Shown piece after piece: positions 51,882 to 60,629 of a DNA stretch of 64,000 nt. The stretch is taken from positions 186,001-250,000 of the forward strand of contig JAPKMW010000001.1 in assembly GCA_026645575.1 (NCBI GenBank). Direction: 5' to 3'. Below the pieces are notes generated by a model. It saw nothing but the letters and a program-made list of their open reading frames with translations. It made no database searches and was not told the DNA's origin. The stretch's first letter is position 1, and every line of letters begins with the position of its first letter. Source of the DNA: Caldilineaceae bacterium. Its GTDB lineage: Bacteria; Chloroflexota; Anaerolineae; Caldilineales; Caldilineaceae. A program made the position numbers and the translations under genes.

Positions 51882-54818
51882 TTATTGTATCACCGTTACC
51901 ACCCGAAAGCCCAAACTCCGTCCGCGGTTGTTGGGCAGGTCGCGATCGCGATAGGTGCAACTCGTAAAAACATGACTCAAATAATAAGCCCCGCCCCGCA
52001 AGACGCGATAGATCGTCGCCGGTGCGCTCTGCGCCTCGCGCCCATCGCCGGCGCGGTAGGGGTAGCCAAAGGCTGGATGCCACGAGTCAACTCCCCACAG
52101 ACTGCACGTCCATTCATAGACATTGCCGGCCATATCAAAACAGCCATGGTGACTAACCCCATCGGCAAAGAGGCCGACGCTGCTGGTCGTCCCCACACCG
52201 GCCAGGTAGTTGTTGAGCCGGGTGGTGTTGATGTCATCGCCCCACGGGAAGAGCGTGCCTTGGTTGCCAATGGCCGCTTTTTCCCATTCGGCTTCGGTGG
52301 GCAGGCGAACCGGGCGCCCTTCCACGCCGCTGCGCCACTGACAGTATGCCTGGGCGTCATACCAACTGACAAAGACGACAGGGTGGTTGCGCAGTTCCGG
52401 CGGCGGCGTTGGACCGCGCCAATGTTCTGGCGGTGGATGACCGGTCGCCTGGACAAAGCGAGCATATTGGCTATTGGTAATTAGGTATTTGCTGATCTGG
52501 AAACTGGCCACGTCGAGTTCGTGTTGCGGGGCAGCGGCTTGTAGGTAGGCAGTGGCATCGGCCTCGTCGATGGCAAGCTTGACCAGCGCCGGTATGCCCA
52601 TTTCGGCAACCAGCGCCATCTGGCTTGGCCCGTTGCCCATGCGAAAGCTGCCGGCCGGCACGGTGACTAGTTCATCAAAGGCGCGCGGATCACCCAGAAT
52701 GCTTAATACGTTGCCGGCTTCGGCGCGCAACCGCGGCTCTAATAGACCGTGGGTAACGAGCGTCGTCAAATGGCTACGCAGCCGTTCGATCAGGGCGCGT
52801 CCTTGGTGTAACGGCTTGGCCTGCACCACGCCCACCTCAATCAACGCTTTACCCGCCAGCCAAATCTTCTGCCAGGCCAACTCATCCGCAAGGGCCGGCG
52901 CCTGGTCGGGGCAGAGTTCGCCAATCAGGAGCAGCGGCCGCTCGATGGCATCGGTGCAATGGACGAGGTAGCCAATTGCCAGCAGGATCACCTCGTGCCA
53001 GGTCTGCTGTTTTTCGGCCAAGATGAGGGCTTGTTGAACAAAATCGCGTTGGGCGCTGAGATGACAGGCCGCCAGATACTCCTGAAAGGTGCGGTGAGGG
53101 AAGCCAAAGAGTTTGGGGCTTTTTTCCACCAGCAGGCCGGCGCGAAGTTGGATGATCTGCACCAGCCGCTCGGCCCAATCAAGGCTGCGGTTGGGGTGTA
53201 GCTCGCGTAGGGTGGTCAGCAATTCGCTTTCGGTGATGTCGGCGGTCAACTCACGATCAGCGCCGCTGTGAGCCTGCCCATGAATCTGGAACGCCAACTC
53301 CCACAAAGTCTGCTTCATCAGCGCATCAGTCAAACGCACAGAGCGCAACAGTTGACGCCAGGTCGTCTCGCTGCCGTCGGGGTTTTTCAACTTGATTGCC
53401 TCCCAACGCCAGAGCAGCAATTCGACCACCGCTTCAAAGAGCAGGGCGCGCGCATCGGGCAGTTGCCCTTTGTGATTGTGGACGAGCGCCATCACCGTGA
53501 GCAAGAGCGGATTGCGCGCCAGCCGTAACAGATCAGGGCGAAAGACCGCCTGTTGCAATTTTTCGCTCAGGCTCTCGGCCCCATTGACCACTTGCATGGT
53601 CGCCAACAACGTATACCAATCGGCGATAAAGTGACGAATCTGCGCATCGCCAAGCTCAGCCAATTCAAAGACTGGCCAGGTTTGGTCATCTAGTTGCCAG
53701 TGGCTGGTGCGATAACTCAGCACACGGCAAGTGACCAACATCGGTGTTTCGGGAAAGGCGTCGGCTAGATCAGCGATCATCTCCTTGAGTTGACGCCGAA
53801 GCGGCTCATCGTCGGGGATTTCATCCAGCCCGTCGAGCAGGAGGATCGCCTGTCCCCGCCGCAAACGATCCTTCAGCACAAAGTAGAACTCATCCAAAAT
53901 CCGCTGATGGAGCCAGCTTTGCAAATAATCGAGGAGGAGGCGACTGTTGCGTTGGGTGATCTGTTCGGTTTGGATCCAGACGGCGACTTCGCGCAGCGAA
54001 ACGGGAATCGGCAACAGGATTTGCCACGCTTCCGGCCAAGCTGGTAGATGGTGCTGCAACCAACCAGCGTCCGGGTTCAGATGATGGCTGGCGAGACAGT
54101 AGGCCAGGTAGTTGACAAAGGTTGATTTGCCACTGCCCGGCGCTCCCAGCAAAACAATCCGTGTCGAACGAATCAACGCTTGCAACACTGGCAGCGGTTG
54201 GAGCCGTTTGCGGTTTTTCTGGTCCACTACTTCACTTTTGGCTGTCGTGTCCAGGTCAATATAGACATCCAATAGGCCAATGCGTTGTTTGCTGTTCAGC
54301 GTTGGGCTGTGGTTTTCAAAGGTCATGCCTTGCAGCGGCAGATATTCATATTGATGAAGAATACGATTGAGGTAGCCGGTGCGGTGGGCGGCGTCAAAGG
54401 CGCGCAACTGGCGCGCGTCGATCTCCAATTCCAGGCGGGCCAACGGCGGCGCCTGCAATTCAGTTTTGCGTTGCCCAAAGATCAAGGTGCGTTCTTCGGC
54501 GTTGAGTGCGCGTTGGTCGGCCAGCGCCAACCATTCATCGGCTTCCTCCGCCGTTTCAATACAGCGCAGGTGAACCAAGCCATAGATCAGCGCCAGATGT
54601 CGGCTGCGCGGTCGGGGACAACGGTGGCCCTGCTCGAAGCGGCTGAGTTCATAATTTTGTAAAGTGATATTATCGCCTAGCGGCGATGTGGACTCGGACA
54701 ATGCCGGTGGTAGGCGAATAAAGGAAAGGGCATCGGCCAGTTCCCCTTGTCGATAGCCGCCCCGTTGGCGAAAAATGAGGAGCTTTTCGCCCCATGCCTG
54801 CCGTGTCTGTTCTTTCAC
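51882..54818 (-). CDS. HTH-NACHT-FGE protein (bacterial NLR-like)
   Basis: 978 residues from a GTG at 54818 (AAAGAGGATTTT upstream); the frame runs on to a TTG at 54893. N-terminal XRE-like HTH split by an insertion (LLIFRQRGGYRQGELADAL ... LQNYELSRFEQGHR). Then a NACHT STAND NTPase: Walker A LLGAPGSGKSTFV near 222, Walker B ILLLDGLDEIPDD near 322, and NPLLLTVMALVHN further on. Next come a helical stretch (about 470-700) and a C-terminal FGE/sulfatase-modifying-like domain (about 705-978). That domain shows VSWYDAQAYCQWR, RLPTEAEWEKAA, DMAGNVYEWT and RVLRGGAYY. The FGE catalytic cysteine pair is not complete (one Cys in FTSCTYRDRD), so ligand sensing is likelier than catalysis. NACHT proteins of this type are known in anti-phage immunity; that role here is inference. 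Confidence 0.85.
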   Translation of the reverse strand: MKEQTRQAWGEKLLIFRQRGGYRQGELADALSFIRLPPALSESTSPLGDNITLQNYELSRFEQGHRCPRPRSRHLALIYGLVHLRCIETAEEADEWLALADQRALNAEERTLIFGQRKTELQAPPLARLELEIDARQLRAFDAAHRTGYLNRILHQYEYLPLQGMTFENHSPTLNSKQRIGLLDVYIDLDTTAKSEVVDQKNRKRLQPLPVLQALIRSTRIVLLGAPGSGKSTFVNYLAYCLASHHLNPDAGWLQHHLPAWPEAWQILLPIPVSLREVAVWIQTEQITQRNSRLLLDYLQSWLHQRILDEFYFVLKDRLRRGQAILLLDGLDEIPDDEPLRRQLKEMIADLADAFPETPMLVTCRVLSYRTSHWQLDDQTWPVFELAELGDAQIRHFIADWYTLLATMQVVNGAESLSEKLQQAVFRPDLLRLARNPLLLTVMALVHNHKGQLPDARALLFEAVVELLLWRWEAIKLKNPDGSETTWRQLLRSVRLTDALMKQTLWELAFQIHGQAHSGADRELTADITESELLTTLRELHPNRSLDWAERLVQIIQLRAGLLVEKSPKLFGFPHRTFQEYLAACHLSAQRDFVQQALILAEKQQTWHEVILLAIGYLVHCTDAIERPLLLIGELCPDQAPALADELAWQKIWLAGKALIEVGVVQAKPLHQGRALIERLRSHLTTLVTHGLLEPRLRAEAGNVLSILGDPRAFDELVTVPAGSFRMGNGPSQMALVAEMGIPALVKLAIDEADATAYLQAAAPQHELDVASFQISKYLITNSQYARFVQATGHPPPEHWRGPTPPPELRNHPVVFVSWYDAQAYCQWRSGVEGRPVRLPTEAEWEKAAIGNQGTLFPWGDDINTTRLNNYLAGVGTTSSVGLFADGVSHHGCFDMAGNVYEWTCSLWGVDSWHPAFGYPYRAGDGREAQSAPATIYRVLRGGAYYLSHVFTSCTYRDRDLPNNRGRSLGFRVVTVIQ

Positions 54819-55228
54819 AAAATCCTCTTTGCCACTTATGGCAAAATTTTGGCAAAAAAAATTTGCCGTCTTTGTCAGTGCTTTTACAAGCAACTCATGT
54901 CAGAATACCAGATTATATAGCAGGTTGGGGGAAAGCTCAATTGCTTAATTTGCGTAGAGGGGTACGGGAAGCCGCAATGCGGCGTACAGAGGCGCCGTCC
55001 GGTCAATTTTTGTGGTGATGAAGCGCCAAAGGCCAAAAACGCTTGACAAACGGTTACAAAACGCTCGCATCGGTAAGATAGGAGCAAGGGTATAACATGA
55101 CATTCTTCTAAGATTGGAGGCGCCATGTAAATTTCTTTTCGTCTTTCCATCGCTCACCTTCATCCTATCATCACAATCAGAGCAAAAGTAAATCCTGATT
55201 TTCGTAAACTTATCAAGTGAGGCAACCT
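54819..55228. other. Divergent region between the NACHT gene and the 1427-residue protein
   Basis: Besides the TTTGCC/GGCAAA boxes at 54828-54867, the stretch holds a GGAGG ribosome-binding site followed by ATGTAA (55116-55130), a start codon directly followed by a stop. No other gene. Confidence 0.55.
54828..54867. promoter_or_regulatory. Four TTTGCC/GGCAAA boxes in the NACHT-gene promoter
   Basis: TTTGCC-N6-GGCAAA at 54828-54845 and GGCAAA-N5-TTTGCC at 54851-54867 are two adjacent inverted repeats just upstream of the GTG start. The protein carries an XRE-type HTH, so autorepression through these boxes is a reasonable guess. Confidence 0.55.
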
Positions 55229-58200
55229 ATGATTGCATTTCGCAAGCTGTATGCGCACTATCGTTGGGCCGGCGCTGCCGTTCTCTTCCTTCTGTTGTTA
55301 GCCGGTGCGGTTGTCACCGTCAATGCCCAAGGCCAGACCTGTCGTGATATTAACCAAATCACCGTTTGCGGCGATCAATTGACCGAGTTGACCAGTAATG
55401 GTGGCGGCTTTAAGCTGGTCGGTAACGTCAAAATTGGCCCCAAAGGAAGCGCACCAGTCGTCCAAATCCGCAATACGGGCAGCATTTTCGACGGCACGAT
55501 TCTCTCTGAGAATATCACTCAACCTTCCTATTTCCACTTTAACCAAGTTGACGCCAACACCGGCACAGCGGATTTTATCATTGGCGAGGCATTCTTCATT
55601 AATGACCCAACTGGCCTGGGGTTGGTGCGCACCTTTGTCTTTGATCATCCACCGGCGGGCGGCGAAGTAACCGCCGGGCGGTTGTTTGTCGATACCACGG
55701 GCGGACGGATCTTTTTGCCGGCGGAAGGTGCTGTGCCGATCTTCACCCAGCGTGGTGTCAAGCGTAACCAGGCGTACCAGTTGGCCTTTATCACTCGCTT
55801 GGGCGCCGAGACCTTCTTCAAAGATGGCGGCAGCGTTGATGAGTTGACCAAGGTCAATGGCGAATTTAATCTCTTCACCAAGAAGTTCAGTGCTACCGTA
55901 CCCATTCGCCTCAAACTGGGTGATGCCGCCGAAAACCCCAATCTGGAGATTACTATGCGCGCCGAGTGGAGCGACAACGGCGCACTGACCACCGCCACCA
56001 TCGACGGCTTTAAGACGCGTCTTGCCGGTCTGTTGATGGAAGCGTCCGGTATTGTGGTAAAGGGCAAACAGGGCAGCGCGCCGGCTGAGTTTGAGGCCGC
56101 GACGGTGAAGGTGTTAAAAGCGGACAATCCCAATGTTCCCAACCTTGACACCACAGACGCCAGCCTGATCTTTGCCTTTACCAAGCTTAAATACAAGAGT
56201 GGCGAATTTAGCATCGGCGGCGTCGAAGTGCCGATTAAAGATTGGGAGTTTGGCAAAGCCTTTAAGACCATCAACCAGACGCTGGGCCTCATTACTGAAA
56301 ATGGCGTGCAGGCGATCCAGATCAAATCGACCATGCAATTTGGCAGCGGCAGCGACGCCGATAAATTGCCGGTGATCCTCAAAATCGGACGCGCCCAAGA
56401 CGCCGGGGGCCAATTCAAACCGGTCTTCCAAGCTGGATTGACCAACTTTAGTCCCAAACTGGGCGCCATGAAATTCAAGCTGCAAAATGCCACCTTTGTC
56501 GGTGACGCAGCCCAGGATTTCTGGGGCATCAAGGCGACCAATGTGGATCTCCAGTGGCCGCCCCATTTGGGTGGACAGACAGCCGCCGGTGTGGGCGACT
56601 TCCAACTAGGCATGGGCAACAACCGGCAAGTCAAGTTCAAATTAGGCAACGGCACGGTCGGGCTGCCCACCTTTGAAAACAATGTCTTCCGCGCCAATTT
56701 ACAAGCCACCGTCGCTATCGTGCAAGAGACCATTGTGATGACCGGAACCGGCACCTTTGCGATTAAATTGCCGGGCAACCAGAACAGCGCCGGCGTGGTC
56801 GGCCAGGCAATCTTGCGCTACAACCGTGACGTGACGGTGGACCCGCCGCCGGTGGTCGCAGCGGCCAGCCCCAACCGCATCTGCTTTAACCCGATCGGCA
56901 CACCGACCACCTGTCCCAACCCTAGCAACCCGCCGCCCCCACCACCCACCGGTCTACAGCCGTTGGAACTCAAATTGGCCGGCTTTGAACTGAAGGTTGC
57001 TGGTTTCAAGTTTAATGTGGTCAACCCGCGTGGCTTGGCCGACGGTGGTTTTGCCGTTGATTCAGCGGCGTTGTCCTTGCCAACAGGGCTAAGTGTCCAG
57101 AGTAACCCCAGCGGTGGTTTGGCGGTGCAAGGGCTGGTGGTCAAGGGCAATGGCGATATTACCATTCAGGGTGGTGGCTTTGAATTGCCGCCGGTCGCGG
57201 TGGGTAATGTACAGTTGGTGGCGTTGCGCGGTAACTTTGTCAAGTTGAGCAACGGCAACTATGAATTCCAGGCCGGCGGTAAACTCCCGCTGCCCGGCGC
57301 CGAGACCAATGGCGGCATTACCCTCAATGTGGTCATCCGCACCACGAACACGGGCAGCTTTGCCGGCATGGGCGTCAACGTGGAAGTCTTCTCGCCGCCC
57401 TTACCGCCGATTCCGTTGGGGGGGACAGGTTTTAACCTGACCCGTGTCCAGGGTTCCTTTGACCTGAACAATGGTACTTCCACCATTAGCTTAGGGGTTA
57501 CGGCAGCCAGCCAATTTGCGATTCCGCTTGGCTCGCTTGGTTCGCTGCCCATCGCCACCACCGATGGCAACATCACGGCGCAGTTCAACCCCTTTAAGTT
57601 TTCGGGTAATGTCTCGCTCAAAGTGCTGATCTTCCAGGTTGCCAACGCCGCCATCAACATCGGCGCCGGCCAGGGTTTTGATGGCGGCCAAGGCATGAAC
57701 GCCGTTGTCAATGTCAACGCCGTCGTGGTCAAAGGTGAACTCCGGGTTCGCACGGGCAAAGGAACTGCTACGGACCCCAATAAGCGCCGCTTTGCCGCTT
57801 CAGCCCAGTGGGATTTGGGCATTACAAAGAACCAGTTTGGCACTGGCTTGCCGCCGGTCAACCTGGGTGGCATCGTTATCACGCTCAGTGGTGGCGTCTT
57901 TAAGGATAATAATTTCAGCCCGGCGCGTGAAACCATTGGGGTGAAAGGCACCTACGATGGGATTATTCTCAACTTTGGCGTCTTTGTCGATCTGCAAGCG
58001 CAGATTGGCTCCGGCGGCTTTTTCAAAGTGCGCAATCTGGACAAGTATGTGATCATCCCAGCGGCGGCGGTGCGTGCGGCGGCAGCCACTGGCGAACAGG
58101 GCTTTGGCAGTCGTCTCCTTAGCGCCGAGGAAGTGCAAGCGTTGGGGCTGGTTGTCGCGGCGGATGCCGATGGCGTCTTGCGGGTCTTGCAGGATACGAT

Positions 58201-59512
58201 TCCGATCCAGTTGGACAAGCAAACCACGCTCGTCGCCGGCATCTCCTATCCCACGGGCAATCCTACCCTGCGGCTGCGCTTCCCCAACGGGACGGAGCTT
58301 ACCCAGGCTACAGTCGATAATGTGACCACTGGTTTCCTCACTGCCACCGATGAAACGGGGACGAACGCCTACTTTGTCGTGCGTGGCGCGGCGCCCGGCC
58401 AATATCAACTGCTGATCGACAATGCCCCGGCTGACTATGAAGATGTTTCTTACACACTGAACGAAGCGCCCAAAGTGCAGATCACTGGCGTCACCTGTGG
58501 CGGCGCAGATGTGCCGAATGTCACCGTGACCTGCGCCAACGCCGTCACTGCCGCGGATCTCACGGCCACGGCGGCCAGCGGCGCGACGATCACCTGGAAC
58601 GCTACGGATATGGACAGCCCGAATGCCCAGGTGAATGTTGGTTACGCCGTAGACACCGGCAACCCGATCAGCATCACGCTGGCCGATGTGACGATTCTGG
58701 CCGAAAATCTGGCGTTAGGCGATGGCACCTATACCGAAAACCTGACCCAAATCGGTTCTGGTAAGTACCGCATGGTCGTCGTCGCTGATGATGACGAGAA
58801 TGGCGCGGTGCTGGCGGTGAGCGATGTCGTGATCACCATTGATGACAAGGCCGCGCCGGCCATTCCCACCGGTCTGAGCGCTGTGCCGCAAGCCGGTGAG
58901 TTGCTGGTGCGCTGGACGCAAAACAGTGAACGTGACCTGGGTGGCTATGAGATCGGCTTTGGCCTGGTCAATGATACCAGCCAATTTGTCTACACCCGTA
59001 CCATGGGGCCAAAAGAGGTGATGACCGGCACCAACAACATTGTCGATGCCAAGCTTTGGGGCCTTGATGACAACACGACCATCTTCTACGGTCTGCGCGC
59101 CTATGACACCAGCGGCAACGTCTCCGACTGGACGCCGTTGCAGAGTGGCACGCCCTGGGCCGTCGCTCCGAACACCTGGACGCCGACCCCAGGCAGTCAG
59201 GGCCGTAGTACCATCGAGATCGGCTTTGCCGTGCCGATGAAGATCGAGACACTGGAAACGGCTTTGACGGTCAAAGATAGCGGCGGCAATGTCGTCCCCG
59301 GCACTACCTATTTGCTGGTGGACTTTGCTAGCAGCAAAACCGTAGGCGTCGGCTTCCAACCGAGCGTGCCCTTGAAGGGCGCCGTCACGGCCACGCTCAA
59401 GGGCGGCGACGGCGGTGCCCAAGCCGAAGATGGTCGCACCATGGGCGCCGACTACACCTGGAGCTTTACCTTGCAGCCGACGGAGGTGTTCCTGCCGTTG
59501 GTTGCACGATAA
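55229..59512 (+). CDS. Large secreted beta-structured protein with FN3 domain and LPL-type tail
   Basis: 1427 residues; GAGG seven nt before the ATG at 55229 (a GTG at 55217 is also in frame). Signal peptide ends VVTVNAQ. Residues about 35-900 are a long series of repeated beta-rich segments with phrases such as LKLAGFELKVAGFKFNVVNP, KVLIFQVANAAINIGAG and NGGITLNVVIRT. A proline knot (NPPPPPPTGLQPLEL) is near 575. Ig-like segments follow (about 900-1210), then an FN3 domain (about 1215-1315, PTGLSAVPQAGELLVRWTQN) and a Big-like domain. The tail is TEVFLPLVAR. Only two Cys-rich spots. I do not recognise the N-terminal family. Presumably a surface or matrix protein. A strong terminator hairpin follows. 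Confidence 0.75.
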   Translation: MIAFRKLYAHYRWAGAAVLFLLLLAGAVVTVNAQGQTCRDINQITVCGDQLTELTSNGGGFKLVGNVKIGPKGSAPVVQIRNTGSIFDGTILSENITQPSYFHFNQVDANTGTADFIIGEAFFINDPTGLGLVRTFVFDHPPAGGEVTAGRLFVDTTGGRIFLPAEGAVPIFTQRGVKRNQAYQLAFITRLGAETFFKDGGSVDELTKVNGEFNLFTKKFSATVPIRLKLGDAAENPNLEITMRAEWSDNGALTTATIDGFKTRLAGLLMEASGIVVKGKQGSAPAEFEAATVKVLKADNPNVPNLDTTDASLIFAFTKLKYKSGEFSIGGVEVPIKDWEFGKAFKTINQTLGLITENGVQAIQIKSTMQFGSGSDADKLPVILKIGRAQDAGGQFKPVFQAGLTNFSPKLGAMKFKLQNATFVGDAAQDFWGIKATNVDLQWPPHLGGQTAAGVGDFQLGMGNNRQVKFKLGNGTVGLPTFENNVFRANLQATVAIVQETIVMTGTGTFAIKLPGNQNSAGVVGQAILRYNRDVTVDPPPVVAAASPNRICFNPIGTPTTCPNPSNPPPPPPTGLQPLELKLAGFELKVAGFKFNVVNPRGLADGGFAVDSAALSLPTGLSVQSNPSGGLAVQGLVVKGNGDITIQGGGFELPPVAVGNVQLVALRGNFVKLSNGNYEFQAGGKLPLPGAETNGGITLNVVIRTTNTGSFAGMGVNVEVFSPPLPPIPLGGTGFNLTRVQGSFDLNNGTSTISLGVTAASQFAIPLGSLGSLPIATTDGNITAQFNPFKFSGNVSLKVLIFQVANAAINIGAGQGFDGGQGMNAVVNVNAVVVKGELRVRTGKGTATDPNKRRFAASAQWDLGITKNQFGTGLPPVNLGGIVITLSGGVFKDNNFSPARETIGVKGTYDGIILNFGVFVDLQAQIGSGGFFKVRNLDKYVIIPAAAVRAAAATGEQGFGSRLLSAEEVQALGLVVAADADGVLRVLQDTIPIQLDKQTTLVAGISYPTGNPTLRLRFPNGTELTQATVDNVTTGFLTATDETGTNAYFVVRGAAPGQYQLLIDNAPADYEDVSYTLNEAPKVQITGVTCGGADVPNVTVTCANAVTAADLTATAASGATITWNATDMDSPNAQVNVGYAVDTGNPISITLADVTILAENLALGDGTYTENLTQIGSGKYRMVVVADDDENGAVLAVSDVVITIDDKAAPAIPTGLSAVPQAGELLVRWTQNSERDLGGYEIGFGLVNDTSQFVYTRTMGPKEVMTGTNNIVDAKLWGLDDNTTIFYGLRAYDTSGNVSDWTPLQSGTPWAVAPNTWTPTPGSQGRSTIEIGFAVPMKIETLETALTVKDSGGNVVPGTTYLLVDFASSKTVGVGFQPSVPLKGAVTATLKGGDGGAQAEDGRTMGADYTWSFTLQPTEVFLPLVAR

Positions 59513-59549
59513 GTATCGGCCAACGTTGGGATAAGCGGTAGCTAGGATT

Positions 59550-59613
59550 GTATGCACGGATAGGAAGGAACATTGCTCTTACAAAAACAGAGTTCCTTCC
59601 TATCCGTGTATAC
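59550..59613. terminator. Hairpin terminator between convergent genes
   Basis: GTATGCACGGATAGGAAGGA plus AC is mirrored by GTTCCTTCCTATCCGTGTAT plus AC, then TTTTT on the plus strand. It ends the 1427-residue gene and lies 3 bp beyond the stop of the C39-like gene on the other strand. Confidence 0.75.
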
Positions 59614-59616
59614 TTT

Positions 59617-60084
59617 TTAGGGTGCTAAGACAGCGTAATACTCGTTGTGTTCTAGCCAAGCCAGGTCAAAGTCGCCATGCGGCACGACAATGGGCGCATT
59701 GGGAAAACCGGGATCGTTGATGTAGACAGATTGAGTATCCATGCCAACAACGACAACGGCGTGGGAGGTATCTTCAGACCAGTACCGTAACTCTTTGGTT
59801 TCGACAGGTGCGAGAACCGGCCAACCATTTTGCAGAAAGGTATAAAGTTGGGACAGATTACCACGCTGGTAAACAACGGTAATTCTCATCGCTTCCAATT
59901 TGGTAATGTTGGAGAAGGGCGTACCCATTTCTACATTGGTTTGCAACACCTTCAGTAAGCGGCGGTAGTTAGGGGTTGAACCCAAGTATTGTAAGGCCAT
60001 ATACGCACAAGTTGCCAAACAATCACTTTGATAGCGCTGTTGAATGTGCGCAACTGGCAACAAAACATGCTGAAACGATGGCAT
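59617..60084 (-). CDS. C39-like cysteine peptidase domain protein
   Basis: 155 residues, essentially a single peptidase_C39-like domain. Catalytic Cys in QSDCLATCAYMALQYLG with the preceding Gln (oxyanion), His in DTSHAVVVVGMD, and Asp/Asn in YINDPGFPNAPIVVP. No ABC-transporter part or signal peptide, so it is a stand-alone processing or degradative peptidase. The start at 60084 lies 3 nt after the stop of the upstream 154-residue gene, so the two are one operon. Some members with this motif order lack peptidase activity. Confidence 0.8.
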   Translation of the reverse strand: MPSFQHVLLPVAHIQQRYQSDCLATCAYMALQYLGSTPNYRRLLKVLQTNVEMGTPFSNITKLEAMRITVVYQRGNLSQLYTFLQNGWPVLAPVETKELRYWSEDTSHAVVVVGMDTQSVYINDPGFPNAPIVVPHGDFDLAWLEHNEYYAVLAP

Positions 60085-60087
60085 AGA

Positions 60088-60552
60088 TTACGATGACTGT
60101 TTGGTGGTGGGTTGAATTAAATTGCGCGGATCGCCGCTAGGACGCCCTGGCTGATGGGTAGGCTGCACATGCGTTGCCAAATACTCCGGTGGCAATTCCT
60201 TGACTTTGAAAGGCGGCAGAGTTTTGCTCAACTTTTTTGCCTGGCAAAACATGGTTTCGATGTTAACTGAATCTTTGTCGATGAGACCGCTCTTTGCATC
60301 AACTTCCACGCTGCCGACAACGCCAACATGACCCACATGAGGCGCGGTATAGATCACCGGCACTTGCCAGCGGGTCGTTTCCCCGACGATCAAGGTGGGT
60401 TCACCGCCGGTGAACATCATCGTGACATCCAGACAGAGCCAACTGTTGACGCGGCGTTGCGCCTCTCTGGCTGAAATCGTCAAATTGACTGGTTGGTGAA
60501 TTTCTACCAAGCCAGTTTCCGCAATGTGATAGTTTTCGAGAATAATGGTCAT
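60088..60552 (-). CDS. Hypothetical protein, partner of the C39-like peptidase
   Basis: 154 residues from the ATG at 60552 (GAGGGAACAGGGGC upstream; a longer frame reaches 60600). AREAQRRVNSWLCLDVTMMF and VGVVGSVEVDAKSGLIDKDS resemble a PepSY-like or substrate-mimic fold, and the C-terminus (ATHVQPTHQPGRPSGDPRNL) is disordered. No signal peptide. Because the C39-like gene starts 3 nt downstream, it may be the substrate, inhibitor or chaperone of that peptidase. The family is not recognised with confidence. Confidence 0.55.
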   Translation of the reverse strand: MTIILENYHIAETGLVEIHQPVNLTISAREAQRRVNSWLCLDVTMMFTGGEPTLIVGETTRWQVPVIYTAPHVGHVGVVGSVEVDAKSGLIDKDSVNIETMFCQAKKLSKTLPPFKVKELPPEYLATHVQPTHQPGRPSGDPRNLIQPTTKQSS

Positions 60553-60629
60553 GCCCCTGTTCCCTCTGGCTGAATCAACGCGCCAGTTTGATTGTATCAT
60601 GCAGTGGTGATGATAACAAAAACGGCAAT

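Noticed and set aside
51882..52100. Diversity-generating retroelement variable region at the FGE 3' end
   Set aside because: No reverse transcriptase or template repeat is in the window, so it stays a possibility to test genome-wide and not a call.
55645..56778. 377-codon minus-strand frame
   Set aside because: Shadow of the 1427-residue secreted protein in GC-biased sequence; no motif or RBS.
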